Positions 24,501-32,279 of a DNA stretch of 32,279 nt are shown in pieces. The stretch's first letter is position 1. Each line of letters starts with the position of its first letter. Below the pieces are notes generated by a model. It saw only the letters and a list, made by a program, of their open reading frames with translations. It was not told the origin of the DNA and ran no database searches. Source of the stretch: Salinivirgaceae bacterium (GTDB lineage: Bacteria > Bacteroidota > Bacteroidia > Bacteroidales > SZUA-534); contig JAEEPS010000033.1 in assembly GCA_016284875.1 (NCBI GenBank), positions 1 through 32,279 of the forward strand. The letters run 5' to 3'. A program made the translations under genes and the position numbers.

Positions 24501-27500
24501 ATGTGCCGGGCGGAACGCTCACCATAGCCAGCGAATATGGAAGAGTGCTCGGGGTTGAAACGAGTGTGCCGGTAATCTTGCGTAACATCACAATTACAGG
24601 AGGAAAAGTCGACATTTACCATAGTACCACGATGGATGATTACAACGGTGGCGGAATATTAGTTGATGAAAAAGCAGATCTAACCATTGCAGATGGCGCA
24701 TATATAGTTGGCAACCAAGCAGATGATAATGAGGCTGGCTGTGGTGGCGGAGTGTTCGTTATTGGCAAACTCACAATGACTGGCGGCGAAATAAGCAATA
24801 ACGAATATACGATTTATGGTGGTGGTGTGTATGTTGCTGGCGAATTCACGATGACAGGCGGAACGATAAGCGGCAACGCTGCTAGTGATGGCGGTGGTGT
24901 GTTCGTTGCTGGCAAATTCACAATGACTGGTGGCACCATCAACTGTAATAAAGACGGTGCAGTTTATGTTAGTTCCTATGGCACATTCCGTATGGGCGGT
25001 TCGGCTTACATTCCTTTTGGAGCATATTATGATAATGTGTTCGAAACCAAACGTGGCGATAATGATGTTCAATTATGCTCATCCAATGGCAAGGCTGCAA
25101 ACATAACCATTATAAGTGATTTGTCGGAGCAAGCACCTGTGGCAACCTTTACAACAGAAGATTATACTTCAAAGGTACTTTACGCATATTCTAAAGGGAA
25201 TGACGTTGAAGAGGACGTGACACTGCTCAAGAACAATTACACGAAGTTTGCAATTCTGCCGAGGTATTATTATGACTCTAGGACTTTTAATGGGTTCTAT
25301 TACGATTATAGAATCTTAGAAACTGGATACTTGCAACATTTCTGTTCTCTGATTTTGTACTTGGAAAACGAAAACGGAATAACACCTTATGGCGAGCCAC
25401 AAACGCTTGTTGAGGGAGATAAGCTGGAAAAATCGCCAGAACACCCCTACAAAGAAAATTACCAGTTCCTTGGCTGGCATAGGCGGACATGGAATGGTTG
25501 GGATGGCTTTGAAACAAAAGTCGACTCATTAGTGTTCCCGTATAAGGTAACAGCCGAAGACGACACAATTGTACTTGTTGGCCAGTGGGCACAGAACGTA
25601 TTCTATGTGAAACAAGACGGTAACGACAGCAATGGTGGCACTTCCACTAATGATGCACTTGCAACCATTGATGGAGCAGTTCGCAAAATGTGCAACAGCA
25701 ATGTCGATTACACGATTGTTGTCAGCGGAACACTCAAAGGCATACAAACAATTGCAGACCAAATGATGGCCACTTTAGGAGACACTCCTGGTGGTCAAAT
25801 ATCTACAATTCCAATACAAGCCAATAGCATCACTTTGTGTGGAGAAACGAGCAACGAGGTTGACATGATTGACTGCGGTTGGTTTTTTAATACAAGTCAT
25901 GATGGTTTCATGGATAACAATTATTATGATATAGAAGATGATGAATTCAACGTACGTGTCTCTGCGCTCACTATCGCCACTGAAGTAAAAGTGACCATTG
26001 AAAATCTGACAATTACAAGAGGATATGCGGAAAGCGGTAATGGCGGCGGCATATTTGTCAACAATAATTCTAATGTTGTAATTGGTAAAGGTGCGTTGAT
26101 TACGGATAACAATTGTTCGAAAGACTTGGACCATGCAATAGGTGGCTACGGTGGCGGTGTTTATGTGGCGCCATACGCAAATTTGAGTCTGACATCTGAA
26201 GGATTAATATCTGAAAACGCTGCAGTTAATGGTGGTGGAGTGTTTGTGGCTGAAAATGCAACATTCAATATGGATGGCGGACTAATAACAAGAAACATTG
26301 CAAGTAACGGAGGCGGCGTGTGTGTTGCTAATGGTGCGACTCTTACTATGACTAATGGCCAAATTGCCCGAAACATTGCTGATGACGATGGTGGTGGTAT
26401 CTTCACAGAGGGAACGTTCACCATGACTGGCGGAACGATAGGTGGCTCGGAAGACGATGCTAACACAGCCAAAAACGGTGGCGGCATTTTATGCTACTCG
26501 GCAACCATTGGCGGAAAATCAACAGAAAATCGCCCCGAGATATCTTATAACACGGCCAACAACAACGGCGGCGGCGTGGCGGCAGTTGAAGCCAATAGCG
26601 GTACAATAACCATTACAAACGCCATAATCAGTAACAACACAGCTGATAAAGGTGGTGGTTTGTATCAAGGAGAGTGGACAAAAATGTCTATTGGCGACGG
26701 GACATTAGTTACTGGCAATATGGCACGTATCGGTAGCGGTTTTAGTTTTGGTGATGGTGCGGCTTATAATCTAGTTATGACAGGCGGCGTAATCAATGGT
26801 AGCGTTAATATTACCTCACACTCAATTATAATGTCGGGTGGCGCAACAGTCGATACAGTTTGTCTTGGACCCACAAATACCGTTGAAATAGCAGGAGCAT
26901 TGGCCGAAGGCACGATAGTCACTATCACCCCATCAGATTATTCTGAAGAAACACAAGTGCTTAGTGGTGAAGCAGAATTGATTGCCGCCGAATGCAGTAA
27001 ATTTGATGTGACGCCAGAGGTTGTTAAGGGGGCAAGTGAGGGCACTGACAAAACACAATATTGGTATGTCGGTGATGACGGATATTTGCGTAAATGCTTG
27101 AACGTGAACTTCGAAGGCTTTGAAGGCAGCAAAGAAAAATCGAAGGGAGTGTTGTGTGGCGCCAAGATTGACGAACCCGTACAGCTTGAAACAATGACTG
27201 TTGGCGATTTGAGTTACACATTCAAAAATTGGTATACAATCGATGCCGAAGGCAACTTTGAGATGTTCTCATTTAATGACGCAATAATCACATGTGACTC
27301 CACCATCTACGCATTGTGGGATTGCAATACCGAATTTAATGTTCAGCAAGGTGCAACCAGCGGCAATGGCACATTTGGTTCAATTGCTGATGCGGTTGCT
27401 GCAATGAACTATGAGTATGCCAACTATACGGTGAAGGTTGTAACGGATTTGTCCGAATCGCAGGAGATAAAAGATCAATTCGACAATGAGAATTTTGTAT

Positions 27501-30500
27501 CCATTCCGATTCCCGCAGCCAGCATTATTCTGCTTGGCGAGATAGTCGGTGACGACACCACCAAAATCAATGCAGATGGTTATGGCTCAGCTCTCTTAAT
27601 TAGCACACAGGTACCTGTAACTATTAGAAATTTGAAGATTACAGGTGGCAATGCATCCGAAGGCGGTGGCATTTCGGCATTCTTCACCAAACTCACGATC
27701 GAAGAAGGTTGCAGTATCACAGGTAACGAGGCCTCAAAATATGGCGGTGGCATATATATGTATAACGGTAATTTGATAATGAATGGAGGCTCAATTACCA
27801 ACAACAAAGCCAATGCCTTGGAAGATTCAAAGGGGGGTGGCATATATGCGGGAGACTGGTCAAACGTTACCATAAACGATGGAACAATCAGCAACAACAG
27901 TGCTTCAGATGGTGGTGGTGTGTGCGTGTGCAATCCAAGCTTAGATATGCATTCTTATGAAATGTCATATTTTACAATTAATGGTGGTACTTTCAGTAAC
28001 AATATCGCAGGTAGCAGTAGTTATTCAGGTGACGGCGGATTTGCGTGGGTTAAAGATTACGTAATAATTACCATTACAGGCGGTGATATTATTAATAATG
28101 AAGCACAAAAATATGACTATGGTAGCTATGGCGGTGGTATATACTTCTCTGATATGTATTCAACTCTGACAATGACAGGCGGAACTATCAGCGGCAACCA
28201 AGCTACAAATGGCTCAGGTGTTAGTATAAGCGGTCCAATAACATTGGGCGGCAGTGCAAAAATATCAGACGAAGCTCACCTTCGTTTCCAAACAGCAACA
28301 GTCACAGTTACCCAGCCGTTTGCAAAAATTACCGCTGTATTAACGCCGGATGCTGGTAGTACAAATTATTATGACTATTTCACAAATAATCCGATTCTTG
28401 TTCCTGCCGAAAATATAAGTGACGCAGAGTTTGCCTCAATGTGCGGCAATTTCGAGATAACTCCTGAATATAACAGTAAAACAGGCGACACCGCGCGTTA
28501 CTATATCAATGCAGAAGGCAAACTTCAGAAATACATTGCCGTGCATTTCCGTGACTGCGATGGCGTTGCAACGCAGTATTTCAAGCCGGGCGGTGAGGAA
28601 ACCATACAAGAGCCTGAACCAAAGCACGAGGCTGTTGAAGGCGTAACATTTAAATTCAAAGGTTGGTATGTTTGGAATGGTGCAACGAATGAGTATGATG
28701 TATTCACGTCATTCAACACTGTTCCTACTGGCGATATTGAAATTTGGGCTCTTTGGGATGCTGAAATAACAGTTACTGATGGCGGTACTGTTGGCAGCCT
28801 TGAAGTGGCAGCAGGTTTAATGACAAAAAATGATTACGATTACACCATTAAGATTAACGGCACACTCACTGGCCCACAAACAATTTCCCAAGCGACAGCC
28901 AAGTCCATAACCATTACGGGGGCGAACGAATTGGTTGACGGAAATCCTCAAGATATAATTAATGGAAACAGCAACGGCTCCGCACTCACAATCAGCACGG
29001 GAGTACAAGTAACCATTGAGAACCTGAAGATTACTGGTGGAACAGGAACTATTGCTAATGGTGATATAGGCGGTGATCCTTATACTATTGGCGGAGGATT
29101 GTTTATTGGCTCTGGTGCAAATGTTACTATTGATGGCAATGTTGTTATATGTAACAATCAAGCAGATTTTGGTGGCGGTGTGTGCGTGGTTGAAGCCACA
29201 TTCAACATGAACGATGGTGCTACCATACAAGGAAATACGGCTATTTCTAGTGGAGGAGGTGTATTCAATACTGATGCTACTTTTAATATGTCTGGCGGCA
29301 TTATCAGCGGAAACAAGGTTACAAATGGCTCTGGAGGAGGCGTATATAATAACGGGTCTTTCTATATAAAGGGAGATGCGAAGATTGCCGCCAACAACGA
29401 TGTATATCTGCAAAGCGGCAAGACAATCACCGTATTAGCCCCACTCACTGCCGACACAGTGGCTGTCGTAACACCATATGTATATAGCCCCGAGGTGCCG
29501 ATAATCGATAGTATCACAGGTGTAAGTACAACTACAACCAATAGGGAGTGCGGACGATTCTTTGTAACTCCGCAAACTGGTGGCACCTATACCGAATGGT
29601 GGGTGAAAGCAGCAGGTGTTCTTACAGCGTACGAAAGACGCATAAATGTTGCGAACGATGCGGCTCATCCGTATGTTCTCACTAAAGACCCGAATTTAGT
29701 AATTGATGGAGTGAATGTTGGAAGTCAACAGTTATTCATTACCGCCGATGTGCTTGATGCAACAACCGACCGCGACTATTATCTTACATTTAAAAACTTT
29801 GAGCGCATTGCTCCAGGGCCTAGTGTCTGGTGTATCGGGTTCCATAATTTCAACGCTAACACAACGTTCACCTATCACATAACACTCGAAGGGGAAAACA
29901 TCTCAAAGGGCTATGGAACCAGCGCATGGTCTATTAGCAAAAATAAAGGTAATCTGAAGTTTATTTTCGATGCCACAACCAGCGGATCATTTACTTTTAG
30001 CGATCGGACTAATGAATATTTTGTATGCAATCAGGATTCAGATGATGGAACCATAAGTTACGAACTGGCCGATGATTGCACGTTCAGTGGAACGATTGAT
30101 GGCGTCAGCAATGAGTACACTAATATTCAACGGTTCTTTGAAGACGCAAATCAAAGCAAAAGAACATGCCGTTTTACAATTACACGCAAATACGTCGATT
30201 TAGGTCTTCCGAGTCACACGCTTTGGGCAACCTGCAATTTGGGAGCAACCAACCCCGAGGGCTATGGCGATTACTTTGCTTGGGGCGAGACAAGTCCGTA
30301 TTTTTCAGTGTCATCGCCGGGCGACACCACATGGACCAACCCATATGGCTATGCTTGGACGTCGTATTCGCTCACAACCGATGGAGGAATCAGTTTTACT
30401 AAATACACAGGAACTAATAGCGCAACTCTTGAAGCAGCCGACGATGCAGCCACCGCTAACTGGGGAAGCGGTTGGTCAATGCCAACCACGGCTGATTTTA

Positions 30501-30799
30501 AGGAACTCAAAGATTATTGCCGTTGGGTATGGGACCAGAATGCCCAAGGCTATATAGTATACTCAAAAGCAGAAGGAAACAACAATTCTATCTTCCTTCC
30601 AGCAGCGGGCGGATTTGCAGATTATGGCACAACACGCACCAATTCCGGAATTTGGGGTTTCTATTGGACGTCTTCGCTGAACACCGCGCACCCGGAAAGT
30701 GCGTTTCATTTAGAAATTGCAAACGGGAAAAACGACATCTCGAATGTAGGCTATCCTCGCAAAGTTGGTTTTACTGTTCGTCCGGTTAAGCACCCGTAA
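21518..30799 (+). CDS. Giant modular surface protein: repeat stalk, four beta-helix/InlB-like modules, Fib_succ_major C-terminus
   Basis: The 3093-residue protein has a signal peptide (residues 1-24, ending AEA). Residues 25-135 match a Bacteroidota fibre-type N-terminal domain (FAYQAVIRTAQGELVSNQ to LQPAPYAMYAPTA). Eight repeats of about 39 residues (TGFAVQGRRAAK) span about 184-495. Three InlB B-repeat/Flg_new-like units follow (about 735-905; GYHFAGWSDG, HYHFVGWSNG, GYILTGWTDD). Four large modules then start near 908, 1361, 1941 and 2418. Each opens with an 'xVxxxG...SIxxAV...M' strand set and continues as right-handed beta-helix repeats of GGGVFVAGKFTMTGGTI type. A GW- or NW-type Flg_new unit separates one module from the next. 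A beta-rich region (2706-2891) precedes a C-terminal Fib_succ_major domain (2892-3093; YVDLGLPSHTLWATCNLGA to GFTVRPV). No T9SS tail or autotransporter barrel is seen. The likely role is a surface adhesin or fibre. Confidence 0.88.
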   Translation: MKRVMRNFFLAVAIFISMIATAEAQNSFAYQAVIRTAQGELVSNQKVGMRFSLIYNKETVYCETHTPETNKYGNVQVEVGKGQKVSGDFAAVPWSTMQVMMKIEADPNGGTNYIDLGTIQLQPAPYAMYAPTAGAVSTVQAGEPKSDGDALFEVKDKDGNVVFAVYPDGVRVFVDDSDSTANKAMSTGFAVQGRRAAKDGGDANIFAVNTSGTQVLVGEEDTAGGKPVSTGFAVQGRRAAKDGSSDLFKVSSTGTQIYIGEQDGKPVSTGFAVQGRRAAKDGENDKYLEINPDGTRVYIDDADSVSGKPVSTGFAVQGRRAAKGDSDSKYLEINANGTQVFVDDTDDKPVSTGFAVQGRRAAKGNEPKLFEVNQYGTQIYIDTKKGKPVSTGFAVQGRRAGKNANTNKYMVIDADGTRVYVDYEEAKAMQTGFAVQGRRAAKDGAQNTILEVNNVDGTRVYIDDIDGKAMPTGFAVSGRRAGKEDNNFLDINNNKITLANKQLAVGNTTTEANTLVMTGESTTIVTDVFLLAEKETEEPLLIADNKSGVDVNTNLVVRGEVGQNVKTEEVEDAAPDTIMVASVIETLACAELAAALGDADGYALLKIHGNGLFTQPQELDAAGNTSILFDVYGKMTTYRESAVVAVIMTNAATPDAKVLIWPLKQTNGTNISFGLTTAGGTDQYVNVLACINAKGGVECKFNAIASDSNLGEVKVEGTKVYGDVVRIEATTIKKGYHFAGWSDGVETNPRSVMVAGDSTITALFEPNPYNVTLAATNGHIEGSESGIFHYGTKLTLEAVADDHYHFVGWSNGSTDNPYTLEVEDDLELTANFVIDKYIVTFDANGGVFAEGAATTTNVTYNQSIGAFPAVERNGYILTGWTDDKGNTVVKETLVTGKVTLYAQWLQTTYYVADADNNGSANGDGTSENPYASINNALDEMIDNGTDTVYTICVKGTLAKDNTVIPEDLNGKIRRLIIEGDGGQMEINENTGESQYVPGGTLTIASEYGRVLGVETSVPVILRNITITGGKVDIYHSTTMDDYNGGGILVDEKADLTIADGAYIVGNQADDNEAGCGGGVFVIGKLTMTGGEISNNEYTIYGGGVYVAGEFTMTGGTISGNAASDGGGVFVAGKFTMTGGTINCNKDGAVYVSSYGTFRMGGSAYIPFGAYYDNVFETKRGDNDVQLCSSNGKAANITIISDLSEQAPVATFTTEDYTSKVLYAYSKGNDVEEDVTLLKNNYTKFAILPRYYYDSRTFNGFYYDYRILETGYLQHFCSLILYLENENGITPYGEPQTLVEGDKLEKSPEHPYKENYQFLGWHRRTWNGWDGFETKVDSLVFPYKVTAEDDTIVLVGQWAQNVFYVKQDGNDSNGGTSTNDALATIDGAVRKMCNSNVDYTIVVSGTLKGIQTIADQMMATLGDTPGGQISTIPIQANSITLCGETSNEVDMIDCGWFFNTSHDGFMDNNYYDIEDDEFNVRVSALTIATEVKVTIENLTITRGYAESGNGGGIFVNNNSNVVIGKGALITDNNCSKDLDHAIGGYGGGVYVAPYANLSLTSEGLISENAAVNGGGVFVAENATFNMDGGLITRNIASNGGGVCVANGATLTMTNGQIARNIADDDGGGIFTEGTFTMTGGTIGGSEDDANTAKNGGGILCYSATIGGKSTENRPEISYNTANNNGGGVAAVEANSGTITITNAIISNNTADKGGGLYQGEWTKMSIGDGTLVTGNMARIGSGFSFGDGAAYNLVMTGGVINGSVNITSHSIIMSGGATVDTVCLGPTNTVEIAGALAEGTIVTITPSDYSEETQVLSGEAELIAAECSKFDVTPEVVKGASEGTDKTQYWYVGDDGYLRKCLNVNFEGFEGSKEKSKGVLCGAKIDEPVQLETMTVGDLSYTFKNWYTIDAEGNFEMFSFNDAIITCDSTIYALWDCNTEFNVQQGATSGNGTFGSIADAVAAMNYEYANYTVKVVTDLSESQEIKDQFDNENFVSIPIPAASIILLGEIVGDDTTKINADGYGSALLISTQVPVTIRNLKITGGNASEGGGISAFFTKLTIEEGCSITGNEASKYGGGIYMYNGNLIMNGGSITNNKANALEDSKGGGIYAGDWSNVTINDGTISNNSASDGGGVCVCNPSLDMHSYEMSYFTINGGTFSNNIAGSSSYSGDGGFAWVKDYVIITITGGDIINNEAQKYDYGSYGGGIYFSDMYSTLTMTGGTISGNQATNGSGVSISGPITLGGSAKISDEAHLRFQTATVTVTQPFAKITAVLTPDAGSTNYYDYFTNNPILVPAENISDAEFASMCGNFEITPEYNSKTGDTARYYINAEGKLQKYIAVHFRDCDGVATQYFKPGGEETIQEPEPKHEAVEGVTFKFKGWYVWNGATNEYDVFTSFNTVPTGDIEIWALWDAEITVTDGGTVGSLEVAAGLMTKNDYDYTIKINGTLTGPQTISQATAKSITITGANELVDGNPQDIINGNSNGSALTISTGVQVTIENLKITGGTGTIANGDIGGDPYTIGGGLFIGSGANVTIDGNVVICNNQADFGGGVCVVEATFNMNDGATIQGNTAISSGGGVFNTDATFNMSGGIISGNKVTNGSGGGVYNNGSFYIKGDAKIAANNDVYLQSGKTITVLAPLTADTVAVVTPYVYSPEVPIIDSITGVSTTTTNRECGRFFVTPQTGGTYTEWWVKAAGVLTAYERRINVANDAAHPYVLTKDPNLVIDGVNVGSQQLFITADVLDATTDRDYYLTFKNFERIAPGPSVWCIGFHNFNANTTFTYHITLEGENISKGYGTSAWSISKNKGNLKFIFDATTSGSFTFSDRTNEYFVCNQDSDDGTISYELADDCTFSGTIDGVSNEYTNIQRFFEDANQSKRTCRFTITRKYVDLGLPSHTLWATCNLGATNPEGYGDYFAWGETSPYFSVSSPGDTTWTNPYGYAWTSYSLTTDGGISFTKYTGTNSATLEAADDAATANWGSGWSMPTTADFKELKDYCRWVWDQNAQGYIVYSKAEGNNNSIFLPAAGGFADYGTTRTNSGIWGFYWTSSLNTAHPESAFHLEIANGKNDISNVGYPRKVGFTVRPVKHP
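22067..22997 (+). repeat. Eight in-frame tandem repeats of about 117 bases
   Basis: Each unit encodes a highly constant core (TGFAVQGRRAAK, degenerating to TGFAVSGRRAGK in copy 8). A short variable linker and a strand of the form GT(Q/R)(V/I)(Y/F)(V/I)D(D) follow. The DNA core 'ggctttgcagtacagggccg' is nearly identical among copies. The first and last copies are the most diverged (AMSTG, AMQTG and AMPTG instead of PVSTG), the pattern expected when unequal exchange homogenises the interior of a tandem array. Confidence 0.9.
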
Positions 30800-30835
30800 G
30801 TCAAGCACAAAAGTCCGTGTGTCTTGAGATAATAT

Positions 30836-30866
30836 AAGCCTCCAAGGTAAAACTTGGAGGCTTTTT
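30836..30866 (+). terminator. Intrinsic terminator after the giant gene
   Basis: AAGCCTCCAAG (30836-30846) pairs perfectly over 11 bases with CTTGGAGGCTT (30853-30863) around GTAAAA, followed by T's to 30866. It lies 36 bases after the stop codon. Confidence 0.92.
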
Positions 30867-30986
30867 ACGTAATCTACGCATACCTTCACGCAAACGTTAG
30901 ACTGCACTTATGATGCAGTTTGACAATGGTTGATTATCAGTTTTTATTATTTGAATTTGCTGAGGTCAGCGTAGCGAAAAAATACG

Positions 30987-30994
30987 TAACTTTG
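30987..30994 (+). promoter_or_regulatory. Putative -7 box for the debranching-enzyme gene
   Basis: TAACTTTG matches TAnnTTTG exactly and lies 111 bases before the ATG at 31106. The upstream TTTG (30956-30959) is 27 bases away, longer than the usual spacing, so the -33 element is uncertain. Confidence 0.45.
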
Positions 30995-31105
30995 CGCAAC
31001 TTTTCTGGGAAAAGTGTGTAATACTTTTTAGACAAAGAACTTAATTCTTTTAAGTGTTAGAAACGAGATTCAACGAAATAATTGTAATTCTATAAAAAAT
31101 TAAGC

Positions 31106-32279
31106 AATGGGATATTTGGAGTTTGACAAAACAGAACTTGTAAATCTTGAGAATTCCTTGACAAAAGAGGTGTTGCGCACCAACCGCGCGGGCTCGTATT
31201 CGCTCACAACGCTGATTGGCTGCAACAACCGTAAATATCACGGATTGCTGGTGTGCCCGCTGCCGCAGGTCGATGGCGGACGCCATGTGCTGCTTTCGTC
31301 GCTCGATGAAACTATCATTCAGCACGAGCGCGAGTTCAATCTGGCTTTGCATAAATATGAGGGTGACAATTACGAGCCCAAAGGCCACAAGTATGTTACC
31401 GAATTCTATACCAACCCCATACCGACACTCATCTACGGTGTTGGCGGCGTTGTTCTGAAAAAGGAGAAAATCCTGGTCAAGAGCGAGCCGCGGATTCTTG
31501 TCCGCTACACTCTGCTCGACGCTCACAGCGAGACCAAAATCCGTTTCAAACCGTTCCTTGCCTTCCGCAACATTCACGCGCTGAGCAAGGCCAACCTTGA
31601 CGCCAACACAAAGGTGAAGATGGTTGACAACGGCATCTCATCGTGTATGTATCAGGGCTATCCCGACCTTTATATCCAAACTTCGAAGAAGTGCGAGTTT
31701 GTGTCGGCACCCGACTGGTACTACAACATTGAGTACATTCTGGAGCAGAAGCGCGGCTACGATTTCAAAGAGGATTTGTTCGTGCCTGGGTATTTTGAGG
31801 CGCCAATCAAGAAGGGCGAGAGCATCATTGTCTCGGCTGGATTGAGCGAGATTAAGACTAACACGCTGAAGAAGAAATTCGACGACGAGGTGAGTGACCG
31901 CACACCGCGCAACAGTTTCGAGAACTGCCTGATTAACGGTGCCGCGCAGTTGTTCCTGAACGAGGGCAAGGAAACCCGCATTCTGGCTGGTTATCCGTGG
32001 TATCCCGCTCGCACCCGCGACGCGCTCATCGCTCTGCCCAACCTGCTCTACAAAAACGAGACACCGATGATTTACAAGAGCGTTCTCTCAACGCTCATCA
32101 GTCAGATAACCAACACTTTGGCAAGCGGAAGCACCAATCTTGACGATTACGCCGACTGCCGTTCCGACGTGCCGTTGTGGCTTGTTTGGTGCATTCAGCA
32201 GATTGACAAGCAATATCCGCAGTACGACGTCTGGAAGGAATTCGGAAAAGACGTTAAGAAGGTGATGAACCTTTATCTG
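31106..32279 (+). CDS. Glycogen debranching enzyme, GH133 type (partial, runs off the window)
   Basis: From the ATG at 31106 the frame stays open to the window end (391 codons), so the 3' part is missing. The N-terminal domain matches bacterial glycogen-debranching enzymes: TNRAGSYSLTTLIGCNNRKYHGLLV at about residues 25-49 (shown here in part, key elements NRKYHGLLV), a HVLLSSLDETI strand pair, and NPIPTLIYGVGGVVLKKE. The start of the (alpha/alpha)6 catalytic domain is seen at about residue 275, with AGYPWYPARTRDALIALP, where the Asp of TRD aligns with the Asp of the family's GRD. Its role is removing alpha-1,6 branches of glycogen, complementing glgB and the amylase upstream. It has its own putative promoter after a terminator. 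Confidence 0.88.

Larger units (their letters stand above)
30800..31105. other. 306-base intergenic region between the giant gene and the debranching gene
   Basis: It contains the terminator at 30836-30866, a short palindrome ACTGCA...TGCAGT (30901-30919), a putative -7 box (30987-30994) and an A/T-rich leader before the ATG at 31106. I see no small coding frame or RNA gene in it. Confidence 0.7.

Noticed and set aside
21255..31105. Mobile element carrying the giant gene
   Set aside because: No integrase, transposase, terminal inverted repeats or target duplications were found at either boundary; only terminators and promoters are visible.

Overview
The window looks like a Bacteroidota chromosome segment, most likely from an uncultured gut or rumen Bacteroidales. 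The reasons are several. Intergenic regions carry TAnnTTTG promoter -7 boxes, and start codons lack strong Shine-Dalgarno sequences and sit behind A-rich leaders. One secreted protein ends in a type IX secretion (T9SS)-like tail. BspA-type leucine-rich repeats and a 'Fibrobacter succinogenes major paralogous' domain are present. All calls come from reading the sequence; no database search was run.

Layout. (1) 3-4132, minus strand: a compact housekeeping operon of GT2/membrane sugar-transferase fusion, yicC, gmk and nadD. (2) 4133-4668: a non-coding stretch with nested inverted repeats and a candidate stand-alone small RNA on the plus strand, with a consensus promoter and an intrinsic terminator. 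(3) 4669-8444: a duplicated-domain lipoprotein (minus), a long-chain acyl-CoA ligase (plus) and a secreted GH73 glucosaminidase with two LysM domains (plus). (4) 8505-12449: a 1314-residue composite surface protein made of BspA leucine-rich repeats, two kinds of Cys/His-rich repeats and a T9SS-like tail. It converges on fmt across two palindromes. (5) 13738-17163, minus strand: a GH16-like protein whose acid/base glutamate is a lysine, a soluble histidine kinase with a cyclic-nucleotide-binding-like domain just upstream of it, and a small outer-membrane barrel-like protein. (6) 17312-32279, plus strand: a glycogen/alpha-glucan locus (GH13 branching enzyme, cytoplasmic GH13 amylase, GH133 debranching enzyme cut by the window edge), interrupted by a 9.3-kb gene for a 3093-residue modular surface fibre.

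How the genes fit together. Branching enzyme, amylase and debranching enzyme form a coherent intracellular storage-polysaccharide set. The giant protein between the last two has its own putative promoter and strong terminators on both sides, so it looks like an insertion into that locus rather than part of the pathway. The two large surface proteins (8505-12449 and 21518-30799) are built from in-frame DNA repeats and are the most variable-looking parts of the window. The most novel signals are the four-fold module architecture of the giant fibre, the GH16 pseudoenzyme, and the candidate small RNA.
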